Of a stretch of 9,566 bases of DNA, positions 1 through 7,478 are shown piece after piece. A program made the position numbers and the translations under genes. This DNA is from Flammeovirgaceae bacterium (GTDB lineage: Bacteria; Bacteroidota; Bacteroidia; Cytophagales; MED-G16), in the NCBI GenBank assembly GCA_002697405.1, contig NZVP01000042.1:5124-14689 (forward strand), in the 5' to 3' direction. How positions within the stretch are numbered: position 1 is the first letter of the stretch; the number at the start of each line of letters is the position of its first letter. The notes under the pieces were generated by a model. The model searched no databases and was not told the origin of the DNA. It worked only from the letters and a program-made list of their open reading frames with translations.

Positions 1-1488
1 CCTGTAAATTTAAGATTTGATGATACTAATCCTGAAAAAGAAAGTATAGAATTTATTAATGCAATTAAAGAAGATATTAATTGGCTTGGATTTAATTGGG
101 ATTCAGAATGCTACGCCTCTGACTATTTTGATCAGCTATATGATTGGGCAATTAGTCTAATTAAGAACAAAAAAGCTTATGTTGATTCTCAGGATCAGAA
201 AACAATTTCTGAACAAAGAGGAATACCTACTTCACCGGGTCAAAATAGTCCGCATAGAGATAGAGATATTAATGAGAATTTAGATCTTTTTGAAAAAATG
301 AAATTAGGACATTTTGATTCTGGCGATTGTGTTTTAAGAGCTAAAATTGATATGTCCTCACCAAATATGCATATGAGAGACCCAGTTCTATATAGAATAA
401 TAAAGACTAATCATCATAGAACTAATGATAATTGGAACATCTATCCAACTTATGATTGGGCTCATGGTCAATCAGATTATATTGAGCAAATTTCTCATTC
501 TTTTTGCACACTAGAATTTGAGGTACACAGAGAGTTATATGATTGGTTTTTAGAAAATATTTATGATGAGAGTAAATTAATTCCAAAACAAAGAGAATTT
601 GCTAGACTTAACCTTTCATATACAATAATGAGTAAAAGAAAACTCAGTGAATTGGTTGAATCAGGTTTAGTGTCAGGGTGGGACGATCCCAGAATGCCCA
701 CAATATCCGGATTGAGAAGAAGAGGTGTCCCTGCATCTGCAATAATTTCTTTTTGTGAAAAAGTCGGAGTATCAAAAAGAGAAAATGTGATTGATTTTGC
801 ATTATTGGATTTTTGCACAAGAGAAATTTTGAATAAAATATCTTATAGATTAATGGTAGTTCTAGATCCTATTGAATTAATTATTGAGAATTATAATCAA
901 GATAAAACCGAAAATTTAATTGCTGAAAATAATCCTGAAGATGATAGCTATGGAAATCGAGAAATAACTTTTTCAAAAAACCTTTATATAGAAAGAGAAG
1001 ATTTTAAAGAGGAGGCTAATAGAAAGTTTTTTAGGCTAACTCTTGGTAAGGAAGTTAGGCTTAAAAATGCATATATTATTAAAGGTGAAAGGGTTGAGAA
1101 AGATGAAAATGGAAATATTATTAAAATTTATTGTAGTTATGACCCTAAGTCTAAAAGTGGATCAGGTACGCCAGAAAGTCTAAGGAAAGTAAAAGGGACA
1201 ATTCACTGGGTTGATAAAAATAATTATGAGAGCATATCTGTAAAAATATATGATAAGCTATTTGATATAGAAAATCCAGATGAAAATAAAAATGAAGATT
1301 TTAAAAATTTAATTAATAAAAACTCCTTGAAATCATATGATAAAGCTTGTGCTGAATCAAATATTAAAAATGCTGAATTTGATAAGTTCTATCAATTTCA
1401 AAGGAAGGGTTATTTTAAATTAGATAGTAAAAACTCTAATAAAATATTTAACAGAACGGTTACTTTAAGAGATAATAAAAAATTCTAA
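1..1488 (+). CDS. glnS: Glutaminyl-tRNA synthetase, 5' end cut by window edge
   Basis: Charges tRNA-Gln with glutamine in the cytoplasm (class I synthetase). The frame is open from base 1, giving 495 codons; compared with the 554-residue E. coli enzyme, about 59 N-terminal residues with the HIGH motif lie outside the window. The first ATG-initiated ORF (298) is not the true start, because codons 1-99 already read as GlnRS (NLRFDDTNP at 3-11, then the WLGF and SDYFDQLY segments). By recalled alignment, Asp7 and Tyr151 match the glutamine-binding Asp66 and Tyr211 of E. coli. The second signature, MSKRK, is at codons 210-214, followed by GWDDPRMPTISGLRRRG. The C-terminal anticodon-binding barrels are complete, ending with VKGTIHW, the QFxRxGYF segment and FNRTVTLRD. 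GlnRS is absent from many bacteria, so with gltX nearby this organism probably charges Gln directly. YDWAHGQSD is typical of Bacteroidota forms as I remember them. Confidence 0.97.
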   Translation, partial: PVNLRFDDTNPEKESIEFINAIKEDINWLGFNWDSECYASDYFDQLYDWAISLIKNKKAYVDSQDQKTISEQRGIPTSPGQNSPHRDRDINENLDLFEKMKLGHFDSGDCVLRAKIDMSSPNMHMRDPVLYRIIKTNHHRTNDNWNIYPTYDWAHGQSDYIEQISHSFCTLEFEVHRELYDWFLENIYDESKLIPKQREFARLNLSYTIMSKRKLSELVESGLVSGWDDPRMPTISGLRRRGVPASAIISFCEKVGVSKRENVIDFALLDFCTREILNKISYRLMVVLDPIELIIENYNQDKTENLIAENNPEDDSYGNREITFSKNLYIEREDFKEEANRKFFRLTLGKEVRLKNAYIIKGERVEKDENGNIIKIYCSYDPKSKSGSGTPESLRKVKGTIHWVDKNNYESISVKIYDKLFDIENPDENKNEDFKNLINKNSLKSYDKACAESNIKNAEFDKFYQFQRKGYFKLDSKNSNKIFNRTVTLRDNKKF

Positions 1489-1502
1489 AGAAACTTTTTT
1501 GT

Positions 1503-1522
1503 TTCATTTAAGTATAAATGAA
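1503..1522. promoter_or_regulatory. Perfect inverted repeat between glnS and folE
   Basis: An 8-bp perfect inverted repeat (TTCATTTA and TAAATGAA, loop AGTA) fills the centre of the 49-bp glnS-folE gap. It is purely A+T apart from one G/C pair per stem and has no following T-run, so it is a poor intrinsic terminator. Just upstream, at 1492-1507, GAAAC and GTTTC could form a competing 5-bp hairpin around six T. It might be an operator, a transcript-processing site or chance in A+T-rich DNA. No recognisable Bacteroidota promoter (TAnnTTTG) stands out here. Confidence 0.25.
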
Positions 1523-1537
1523 TTATAAATTATAACT

Positions 1538-2200
1538 ATGGACACAAAAAAAATTGAATTAATAGGTGATAATCATGAGTTTTTTTCTTTGAAAACTCCA
1601 CTGAGAAAAGATGCTTTTCAAAAGTCAAATGATGAAAAAATAAAAAATATTCAAAAGCATTTTGCCAAAATAATTGATGAATTAGGGCTTGATCTTAACG
1701 ATGATAGTATAAGCGGGACCCCTTATCGAGTCGCTAAAATGTATGTTAAAGAAATATTTAGAGGGTTAGACCCAGAAAATAAACCTAAAATATCACTTTT
1801 TGATAATAAGTATAACTACAACAAAATGCTTATTGAGAAAAATATTAACTTAAATTCAACATGTGAACATCATTTTTTGCCAATTAGCGGCAAGGCACAT
1901 ATTTCTTATATTTCTACTGGTAAGGTTATAGGACTGTCTAAACTTAATCGAATTGTACAATATTATTCACATAGACCTCAAGTTCAAGAAAGGCTTACCA
2001 AGCAAATTTATGATGAGTTGAAAAATGTTCTTGATACAGATAGCGTTATGGTTGTTGTTGAAGCTAAACACCATTGTATCTCATCTAGAGGAATTAAAGA
2101 TCACTCTAGTTCAACAGTTACAGAAATGTATGGTGGAGATTTTAATATTTATAATAAAAGAGATGAGTTTTATAAGCTCTTAAATTCAGTATCTATTTAA
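1538..2200 (+). CDS. folE: GTP cyclohydrolase I (FolE)
   Basis: Converts GTP to 7,8-dihydroneopterin triphosphate and formate, the first step of tetrahydrofolate and pterin synthesis, as a cytoplasmic multimer. At 220 residues it is full length for the type I family. The core is intact: GTPYRVAKMYVKEIF at 60-74, then STCEHHFLP at 107-115. The expected zinc ligands are Cys109, His112 and Cys180, with catalytic His111 and His178 (E. coli Cys110, His113, Cys181, His112, His179 by recalled alignment). The GLSKLNRIVQYYSHRPQVQERLT stretch starts at 132, and the SSRGIKDHSSSTVTEMYGG segment starts at 182. The first 35 residues are variable in this family. ATG at 1538 lies 49 bp after glnS with no Shine-Dalgarno sequence, so it may share the glnS transcript. 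Its stop overlaps the stop of the convergent dehydrogenase gene by 4 bp. Confidence 0.97.
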   Translation: MDTKKIELIGDNHEFFSLKTPLRKDAFQKSNDEKIKNIQKHFAKIIDELGLDLNDDSISGTPYRVAKMYVKEIFRGLDPENKPKISLFDNKYNYNKMLIEKNINLNSTCEHHFLPISGKAHISYISTGKVIGLSKLNRIVQYYSHRPQVQERLTKQIYDELKNVLDTDSVMVVVEAKHHCISSRGIKDHSSSTVTEMYGGDFNIYNKRDEFYKLLNSVSI

Positions 2201-3390
2201 CTTATATAGTTTTTTAAATATTTATAGTTTTCTGTTAATATTCCATCTTTTGTAATAGTAGCTCCTTCAATTATACCATCTTCATCATTTTTAAAAAGAG
2301 GTAATATTCTTTGTATCAAAATCTCTCCGAAATATCTAGATGAATCTCTTGGAAGTTCTGAAGGCAGATTATCAATGGACATTATGGTTATATTTTCAAC
2401 TTTTGAAAAAGGTTTATCTATTTTTTTTGAACTTATACAATAATCAAAGAATGGTTCAGCAATTGTAGATGCTATTTTAGTACATGGAATAGCTCCGTCG
2501 ATATCACAACTTATATCACCAATAATTTTAGCTCTAAAACTTTTATTTAAATCATCCTCCTCAAAAAGTTTTGGTGATTTAGGATCCCAATAAGCAGCGT
2601 TAATTAATATATCAGTTTTACTACTGAACTGATCATAATTAGATTCAAACTCTTCAGGAAAATTAAAATACTCTTCTTGCTTAAAATCTTTATGATCCTT
2701 TTTTCTAACATAATCTTTTACAGATAATTGACAATAAACAGGACTAATAAAGTTTTTAACTTTATAGTCATCGTTCGATACCCTTTTTATATTAAAAGCT
2801 TCAAGCAATTCTACTGCACCTCTAGCCACTCTCCCATCACCAATAATTAATATTTTAATCGGAGCCTTTATATTAAATGAACTTGTGAAATTATAAAGAT
2901 CTTCTGTGTCCTTATATTGATTTAGTCGTTTTAAATTAAAAAGATTGTTTTTAATTCCATATGCAATAATTGTGTTATAAGCTCCAGCAATTCCAGCATA
3001 TTTTCCAAAAGCAATAATTCTTTGATTTTTGTATGTTAAGCATTCGTAGTCAATTAATCTTATTTTTTTTTCTATTATTTTTTTCAATAGGTTTCTATTT
3101 TGTTCTTGTTCTTTAATTGTATGAGAAAACATAAAATATGTTTTTCTGCTAATTAGCTTTTCAATAGGAACTTCTTTAATTCCAAAAATTATATCACATT
3201 CATTTAAATCATCAACTAACTGAATATTATTCTCTAAATATTCTTTGTTATTGTAACATCTTAATTCACTTTTTTCACAAACTATATTAAAGTCTTGTGA
3301 ATTATTTATTCTTCTACTTTGTTCAGGTGTAAATGGAGTTCTGAAATCGTTAGGTATTTTATATTCCTTAGTTATTCCTAATCTTATCAT
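2197..3390 (-). CDS. Saccharopine/alanine dehydrogenase-like NAD(P) oxidoreductase
   Basis: A 397-residue member of the AlaDH/PNT and saccharopine dehydrogenase (LYS1) superfamily: a bilobal enzyme with an N-terminal substrate domain and a Rossmann domain. Visible landmarks are Arg17 in RTPFTPEQ, Lys72 in FGIKEVP and His90 in FSHTIK, the positions that are catalytic acid-base residues in yeast saccharopine dehydrogenase (Lys77, His96). FGKYAGIAGAYN is at 128-139 and the dinucleotide loop GDGRVARGA at 184-192. A later DISCDIDGAIPCT segment and a DNLPSELPRDSS segment match a flavobacterial family usually named only NAD(P)-dependent oxidoreductase. The substrate is not known to me; reductive or oxidative chemistry on an amino acid such as lysine/2-oxoglutarate, glutamate or alanine is plausible. 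ATG at 3390 lies inside gltX (23-bp overlap), and the sequence from it is family-like, so the overlap is real. It ends a leftward gene run and overlaps the folE stop by 4 bp. Confidence 0.85.
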   Translation of the reverse strand: MIRLGITKEYKIPNDFRTPFTPEQSRRINNSQDFNIVCEKSELRCYNNKEYLENNIQLVDDLNECDIIFGIKEVPIEKLISRKTYFMFSHTIKEQEQNRNLLKKIIEKKIRLIDYECLTYKNQRIIAFGKYAGIAGAYNTIIAYGIKNNLFNLKRLNQYKDTEDLYNFTSSFNIKAPIKILIIGDGRVARGAVELLEAFNIKRVSNDDYKVKNFISPVYCQLSVKDYVRKKDHKDFKQEEYFNFPEEFESNYDQFSSKTDILINAAYWDPKSPKLFEEDDLNKSFRAKIIGDISCDIDGAIPCTKIASTIAEPFFDYCISSKKIDKPFSKVENITIMSIDNLPSELPRDSSRYFGEILIQRILPLFKNDEDGIIEGATITKDGILTENYKYLKNYIS

Positions 3391-4906
3391 ACATTATTTT
3401 TAAGCTATTTTCAAGTCTAGTATTTATTGTCTTCTTATTTAGGATGTCTATTATTTTAAATAAATCTGCTCCATTTAATTGAGAGGTTAAACATAGTCTA
3501 AGACTTTTCATTCCATCACCAACTTTAATATTAAGATTCTTCATTTCATTAAAGTAGTCTTCTTTCAGATTGTTTAATTCAATTTCATTGCCAACTGTAT
3601 TTTTAAAAAAATTAATTAACTTAATTATGTCTTCATTGAGATTTATTTTAGATAGATTTTCTTTCATCTTATTTGAATCATAATCAAGAATATGACATGC
3701 CTCATCTACTAAATCATTTTTAAAGTTTATTCTTTCTTTAGTTAACTCTATCAGTTTATTAATCTTATTTGTATTTAAAAAATTATCAATTCTGTCTAAT
3801 ATTAAATTGCTAAATTCAACTTTTAAACTTTCAGTTTCAATTCTTTTTAAATGTTCTAGGTTAAACCACTTTGCCTTTTCATAATCATATTTTGCTCCAC
3901 TTTTAATTATTCTTTTAATATCAAAGTTGTTTACTAATTCTTTTAATGAAAATATCTCATCTTCAGTACCTGGATTCCATCCTATCATGGAAATGAAATT
4001 TACAAATGCATCAATTTCAAATCCTATTTCTCTGAACCCGAGATAAGATAAGTTTTTATTTTCTTGCCACTCTATGGGATAAACAGGGATTCCAAATTTT
4101 TCTCCATCTCTTTTACTTAGTTTCCCTTTTCCTGTGGGTTTTAGAATTAAAGGTAAATGAGCAAAAATGGGTTTTTCCCAGTTAAAGGCTTCATATAGAA
4201 GGTGATGTAATGCCAGGGAAGGGAGCCATTCTTCTCCCCTTACAACATGAGAGATTTCCATTAAATGGTCATCAACCACATTTGCTAAATGATAAGTTGG
4301 CATGCCATCATTTTTAAAAATTATTTTATCATCTAATAACTTAAGATCTACCTTAATTTCACCTCTAATTTCATCATGAAAAACTATAAATTCATTTTCG
4401 GATTTTTCCTGAAAAGAATTAAACCGAATAACATAATTTTCATTATCTAAATTTACTTTAGTTTCCTTATCACTAAGTGAAATTGAGTTTTTTAGGTCTT
4501 TTCTGTTTTCCCAATTATAAATAAAAGTTTCTCCCTTTTTTTCATGTGCTTTTCTCAATAGGTTAAGTTCTTCAACATCATCAAATGCATAATAAGCTTT
4601 ACCCTGATCAATTAATTTATCAACATAATTTTTATAAATCTCTTTTCTTTCAGATTGTCTGTACGGCCCAAATTTTCCTGGGCTAATTGGGCTTTCGTCA
4701 GGTAATATTTTGCACCAAAGTAAAGAGTCTAAAATATGTTTTTCTGCATTTTTATTAAATCTTTTTTGGTCTGTGTCTTCTATTCTTAATATAAAACTTC
4801 CGTCCAGTCTTTTTGCTATTAAATAATTATATAAAGCAGTTCTTAGACCTCCAATATGTAGAGGTCCTGTAGGACTAGGCGCAAATCTTAATCTTACTTT
4901 AGACAT
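3368..4906 (-). CDS. gltX: Glutamyl-tRNA synthetase
   Basis: Charges tRNA-Glu with glutamate in the cytoplasm (class I synthetase). At 512 residues it is full length for the Bacteroidota type, slightly longer than E. coli GltX (471). RFAPSPTGPLHIGGLRTALYNY starts at 7 and contains the HIGH-type motif HIGG (17-20); RIEDTD follows at 41-46. The tRNA-recognition fold carries DGMPTYHLANVVDDHLM from 200 and HVVRGEEWLPS at 220-230. The KMSKS-type loop is KLSKR at 262-266 within PTGKGKLSKRDGEKFGIPV. The C-terminal helical anticodon-binding domain is Lys/Asn-rich and more diverged. ATG at 4906 directly follows the TAA stop of ridA with no gap, so translation is probably coupled; its 3' end overlaps the dehydrogenase by 23 bp. 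A GlnRS is also encoded here, so this enzyme is likely a discriminating GluRS. No frameshift or missing motif is seen. Confidence 0.97.
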   Translation of the reverse strand: MSKVRLRFAPSPTGPLHIGGLRTALYNYLIAKRLDGSFILRIEDTDQKRFNKNAEKHILDSLLWCKILPDESPISPGKFGPYRQSERKEIYKNYVDKLIDQGKAYYAFDDVEELNLLRKAHEKKGETFIYNWENRKDLKNSISLSDKETKVNLDNENYVIRFNSFQEKSENEFIVFHDEIRGEIKVDLKLLDDKIIFKNDGMPTYHLANVVDDHLMEISHVVRGEEWLPSLALHHLLYEAFNWEKPIFAHLPLILKPTGKGKLSKRDGEKFGIPVYPIEWQENKNLSYLGFREIGFEIDAFVNFISMIGWNPGTEDEIFSLKELVNNFDIKRIIKSGAKYDYEKAKWFNLEHLKRIETESLKVEFSNLILDRIDNFLNTNKINKLIELTKERINFKNDLVDEACHILDYDSNKMKENLSKINLNEDIIKLINFFKNTVGNEIELNNLKEDYFNEMKNLNIKVGDGMKSLRLCLTSQLNGADLFKIIDILNKKTINTRLENSLKIMYDKIRNN

Positions 4907-5290
4907 TTATTTCTTAATTGCTATGCAAGAAATTTCAACATTAACATTAAGGGGTAGCTTTGATACTTCTACTGTTTCTCTAGCTGGTGGTGTACTGCTC
5001 TCAAAGTTTTTCCCATATTCTGAGTTTACAATTGAAAAGTCATCCATGCTTTTTAGGAAAATAGTTGTTTTAACTACGTCGTCAAAAGACATTCCGGCTT
5101 CGTTTAAGACAGCTTTAATGTTTTTCATTACCTGATTCGTTTCATCTGAGATTCCAGATTCTATTAAATTTCCAGTTTCTGGATTAAGAGGGATTTGACC
5201 TGATACAAAAAGCATATTATCATATTTTATAGCTTGATTATAAGGCCCTATTGGTTCTGGTGCATTTTTAGTTAATATTTGTTCTTTCAT
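4907..5290 (-). CDS. ridA: RidA family 2-iminobutanoate/2-iminopropanoate deaminase
   Basis: A 127-residue cytoplasmic trimer-forming protein of the Rid/YjgF/YER057c/UK114 family. RidA hydrolyses reactive enamine/imine intermediates released by PLP enzymes to 2-oxo acids and ammonia, limiting damage to other enzymes. The family pattern is complete: APEPIGPYNQA at 10-20 with Tyr17, FVSGQIPLNPETG at 28-40, and STPPARETVEVSKLPLN at 99-115, whose Arg104 is the carboxylate-binding residue of active RidA (Arg105 in the E. coli-type numbering). Glu119 in VEIS is also conserved. Presence of the Arg favours an active deaminase over the arginine-less Rid subfamilies. ATG at 5290 is 28 bp after the ctlX stop; the gap is A+T-only apart from two bases and has no Shine-Dalgarno sequence. 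It abuts gltX directly. Placement after two guanidino-hydrolase genes fits amino-acid catabolism, although ridA is found in many contexts. Confidence 0.95.
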   Translation of the reverse strand: MKEQILTKNAPEPIGPYNQAIKYDNMLFVSGQIPLNPETGNLIESGISDETNQVMKNIKAVLNEAGMSFDDVVKTTIFLKSMDDFSIVNSEYGKNFESSTPPARETVEVSKLPLNVNVEISCIAIKK

Positions 5291-5318
5291 AATTTTTGTT
5301 TTTTACAATTTAATATTT

Positions 5319-6254
5319 TTATTTTTTTCTTAAAAAATTTTCAGCTATCATGCATCTAGCACTACCGCCTCCTAGTTTTTCAATAGTTTTAATATCTGAA
5401 TAAATAATTTCATTATATGTTCTAATAGTTCTAATCTGATCTTCAGAAAGAGAGTCATATGCAGACCTACTCATTATTAAAAACTTTTCATTTTTATTAT
5501 TTTTAAGCTGAAGCATATTCCCAGCAAAGTTATTACATTGGCTTTCTGTAATTTCAATTATTTTTTTATTTGTAGCCTCAAGTTTATTAATAACTTTTTT
5601 CTTTTCTTTAATATCATCTATACTCTCAAGACATACTATTGAGTATTTATCAGCAACACACATTATAACATTAGTATGGTATATTTCTTTTCTTTTATTT
5701 CCAACAGTTTGATATGATCTAAAAGCAATTTTTTCGTATTTATTTTTTGAGCAAAATTCACTTAATATGTCAATATCTGTTCTTTCTGATATTGCTGCAT
5801 AGCATATTTTGTTTTCTCTATCCAAAACCATGCTTCCTGTGCCTTCTAGAAACCGGTTTTCTATTTCATACTTAGATAAGTCAACTGTTTTATTAATTAA
5901 GTATCCTTTCTTATTTAATTCTTCTAAAATATCTAACCTCTTTTCTTTTCTTCTATTTTTTGAAAACATCGGGTAGATAAAAACATTTCCGTTTTCATGA
6001 AATGACACCCAATTATTAGGAAATACACTATCAGTAGTTATAACGTCATCTCTATCATCAAAAACTATAACCTCTATCCCCCTACTTTCAATAAGAGTAG
6101 TTAAAGACTCAAATTCATTCACTGCTTTATTTCTAATTTCGTTTTTTGAAATTGATTTGTCTTCTTTTTGAAAATAATTATTTGATGCGGTTTCCTTATT
6201 GAAATCGAAGTGTTTTGGTCTTATCATAATAATACTTGAAGTATTTTGATTCAT
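5319..6254 (-). CDS. ctlX: CtlX-type pentein hydrolase (citrulline/arginine)
   Basis: A 311-residue pentein-fold (amidinotransferase/arginine deiminase superfamily) hydrolase of the type named citrulline utilization hydrolase CtlX, which is thought to convert citrulline to ornithine, ammonia and CO2; many members are labelled only arginine deiminase-related. Visible signature segments are IMIRPKHFDFN at 9-19, FPNNWVSFHENG at 78-89 (ending in the usual YPMF at 94-97), FLEGTGSMVLDR at 135-146, YHTNVIMCV with His193, NNFAGNMLQL at 241-250, and GGGSARCMIAE at 295-305 with nucleophile Cys301. The Glu/His/Cys catalytic set therefore looks intact. ATG at 6254 gives the family N-terminus; its upstream DNA is an A+T-only run with TTTA repeats. 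It lies 72 bp after the recombinase stop. Related Flavobacteriia often have, as I recall, the DDAH-like pentein gene directly next to ctlX; here the recombinase separates them. Substrate (citrulline or arginine) cannot be fixed from sequence alone. Confidence 0.88.
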   Translation of the reverse strand: MNQNTSSIIMIRPKHFDFNKETASNNYFQKEDKSISKNEIRNKAVNEFESLTTLIESRGIEVIVFDDRDDVITTDSVFPNNWVSFHENGNVFIYPMFSKNRRKEKRLDILEELNKKGYLINKTVDLSKYEIENRFLEGTGSMVLDRENKICYAAISERTDIDILSEFCSKNKYEKIAFRSYQTVGNKRKEIYHTNVIMCVADKYSIVCLESIDDIKEKKKVINKLEATNKKIIEITESQCNNFAGNMLQLKNNKNEKFLIMSRSAYDSLSEDQIRTIRTYNEIIYSDIKTIEKLGGGSARCMIAENFLRKK

Positions 6255-6305
6255 TCTTATTTTTATTTATTTATTTAATATATATAGTTATATAGATAAT
6301 TAAAG

Positions 6306-6322
6306 CACTATTTATGATAGTG
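6306..6322 (-). terminator. Hairpin just past the recombinase gene, weak terminator candidate
   Basis: A perfect 6-bp inverted repeat (CACTAT and ATAGTG, 5-nt loop) begins 4 bp beyond the recombinase stop codon. On the minus strand it is followed by a GCTTTAATT tract that is only partly T-rich, so it is at best a weak intrinsic terminator. One arm overlaps the first two bases of the left direct repeat, so it could equally be part of a recombinase recognition site. The rest of the 6255-6305 gap is A+T-only TTTA and TATA repeats. Confidence 0.3.
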
Positions 6323-6340
6323 TATCCTATAATGTATCCT
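6321..6340. repeat. Left 20-bp direct repeat flanking the recombinase
   Basis: The plus strand reads TGTATCCTATAATGTATCCT. It matches the right copy at 7479-7498 in 18 of 20 positions, differing at positions 9 and 12. Within it, TGTATCCT occurs twice, 12 bp apart. The repeat contains the last codons and the TAG stop (6327-6329) of the recombinase. On the minus strand the units read as AAG GAT ACA, then TTA, then TAG GAT ACA. It is a candidate att-like or recombinase-binding site. Confidence 0.8.
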
Positions 6341-7475
6341 TTCTATAGCTTAATAAGTTTCCTTTTTTAAATAGTGTTTTTTCTTTTTTATTTTCATTAT
6401 TATCTTTTTTATTGATATCTATTTTAAAATAATTTCCAATGAAATCTAATTCATTCATATATGGGTACATCTCTTTTGTTTTATTTATAGAATTATGACC
6501 TAATGCTGAAGATATTAAAAATATATTTTTTGTTTTTTGGTACATATTCTTTGCAAAAGTATTTACACCATCACTATATTTTTTTACTTTATCAATTTTT
6601 GCCTCTTTCAATATGCGTTTAAATATTTTTGATCTACTTGATTTTGTTTGATTTATTTCAAAGATGTTCTTTTTATCATCTCTCCTCTTACCAAGAATTT
6701 CAGTTGTTTGGTTATCTATGGGGACTATGTATGTTTGTCCTTTCTTAGATATTTCAACATAATTATAATTTTTTGAATCAATAATGTCTTTCCATTTTAA
6801 CTTTTCTAGTATTCCAATTTTAAACCCTGTTGCGCAAGTAAATAAAAATGCCTTGATTAACTCGTGATATTTTTTAGATTTTATTTTTTTGATTCTTTCT
6901 AATTCGTTTTTTGTAAAGTATTTCTTTTCTTTTCTTTTATGCTTGAACTTTATGCCAGATATACTGGGATATTCACATAGTTTATTTTTATTTAAATTAA
7001 TTAAAACAGTTTTAAAGTTATTCCAATATTTTACTGCTGTGCTCCCGGTTATTTCATTGAGTAGTATGTTTTTTTCGATTGATTCCTTTGTTTCTAACAA
7101 AAACTTTTCATTGATATCATTGGTTTTTGCTGATTCCACTTTTTTATTTTGTGAGAAAATAAAATTATAGACGGCATTAGTATTTTTTATATTTGAAAAT
7201 TTAAAAAACACATTTTTAAATGATTGATTATTGCTTTCTTCTAAATTAATATTTGATCTGCCATTTTCTACATCATCTTTTGTTCTTCTTAATATCTCTT
7301 CACAGGCAATTTTAACTTCTTCGTTATGCTCCTTTTCAATATTATTGCCTGGTAGAATCCATTCCCATAAGCCTAAGCTTTCAACTTTTGCTTTATTCTG
7401 ATTAACTCTATATCTTATATATAAATTATATTTATTTTTAGTATAGTTTTTTCTTTTCCAGAGTTGAATTTTCAA
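6327..7475 (-). CDS. Tyrosine recombinase/phage integrase-like protein, catalytic residues degenerate
   Basis: 382 residues with the three-part layout of Bacteroidota integrases. Residues 1-75 are a basic arm-type DNA-binding domain (SLGLWEW core, ending EEILRRTKDDVENG). Residues 85-175 are a SAM-like core-binding domain, and about 187-345 the catalytic domain, starting FTKNELERIKK. Box I reads TCATGFKIGILEKLKW: Lys219 stands where TGLR has the catalytic Arg. A beta-hairpin Lys (244/245, SKKGQTYIVPI) is kept. Box II, normally HxLRHTFA, reads SDGVNTFA (301-308), losing both His and Arg. LGH (325-327) is kept, and the likely nucleophile Tyr337 is 10 residues after His327 instead of the usual 9. 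Strand cleavage is therefore doubtful, yet the frame is fully open. The start is TTG at 7475, 7 nt after AAAGGA and just inside an in-frame TAG at 7497-7499. Very Lys/Asn-rich. It may be a decayed integrase or a DNA-binding derivative. Confidence 0.85.
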   Translation of the reverse strand: MKIQLWKRKNYTKNKYNLYIRYRVNQNKAKVESLGLWEWILPGNNIEKEHNEEVKIACEEILRRTKDDVENGRSNINLEESNNQSFKNVFFKFSNIKNTNAVYNFIFSQNKKVESAKTNDINEKFLLETKESIEKNILLNEITGSTAVKYWNNFKTVLINLNKNKLCEYPSISGIKFKHKRKEKKYFTKNELERIKKIKSKKYHELIKAFLFTCATGFKIGILEKLKWKDIIDSKNYNYVEISKKGQTYIVPIDNQTTEILGKRRDDKKNIFEINQTKSSRSKIFKRILKEAKIDKVKKYSDGVNTFAKNMYQKTKNIFLISSALGHNSINKTKEMYPYMNELDFIGNYFKIDINKKDNNENKKEKTLFKKGNLLSYRKDTL

Positions 7476-7478
7476 TGG

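Noticed and set aside
561..818. Minus-strand open frame of 85 codons inside glnS
   Set aside because: It lies wholly antisense to the strongly conserved GlnRS catalytic core and has no family resemblance.
2191..2220. Bidirectional terminator at the folE/dehydrogenase convergence (AACT-TATAT-AGTT followed by T residues)
   Set aside because: Only a 4-bp A+T-rich stem, extendable only with a 4-nt bulge; too weak to call in DNA of this composition.
3368..3390. Possible frameshift or misassembly where gltX and the dehydrogenase overlap by 23 bp
   Set aside because: Both proteins are family-like right up to their ends (dehydrogenase from its first residues, GluRS through its C-terminal helices), so the overlap looks natural.
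4923..5135. Plus-strand open frame of 70 codons inside ridA
   Set aside because: Antisense shadow of the conserved RidA sequence; no initiation signal or recognisable product.
5895..5915. Extra partial GTATCC copies (near 5903 and 7719)
   Set aside because: They lack the full TGTATCCT unit and its 12-bp partner and lie within conserved coding sequence, so they are taken as chance matches.
6255..6305. Promoter for ctlX in the A+T-only TTTA/TATA tract
   Set aside because: No TAnnTTTG with a TTTG-type partner at the right distance; any A+T-rich stretch would look similar.
6889..7170. Plus-strand open frame of 93 codons inside the recombinase, Phe/Leu-rich and membrane-like
   Set aside because: The hydrophobic look is what the complement of Lys/Asn-rich A+T-rich coding DNA produces; it has no start signal of its own.
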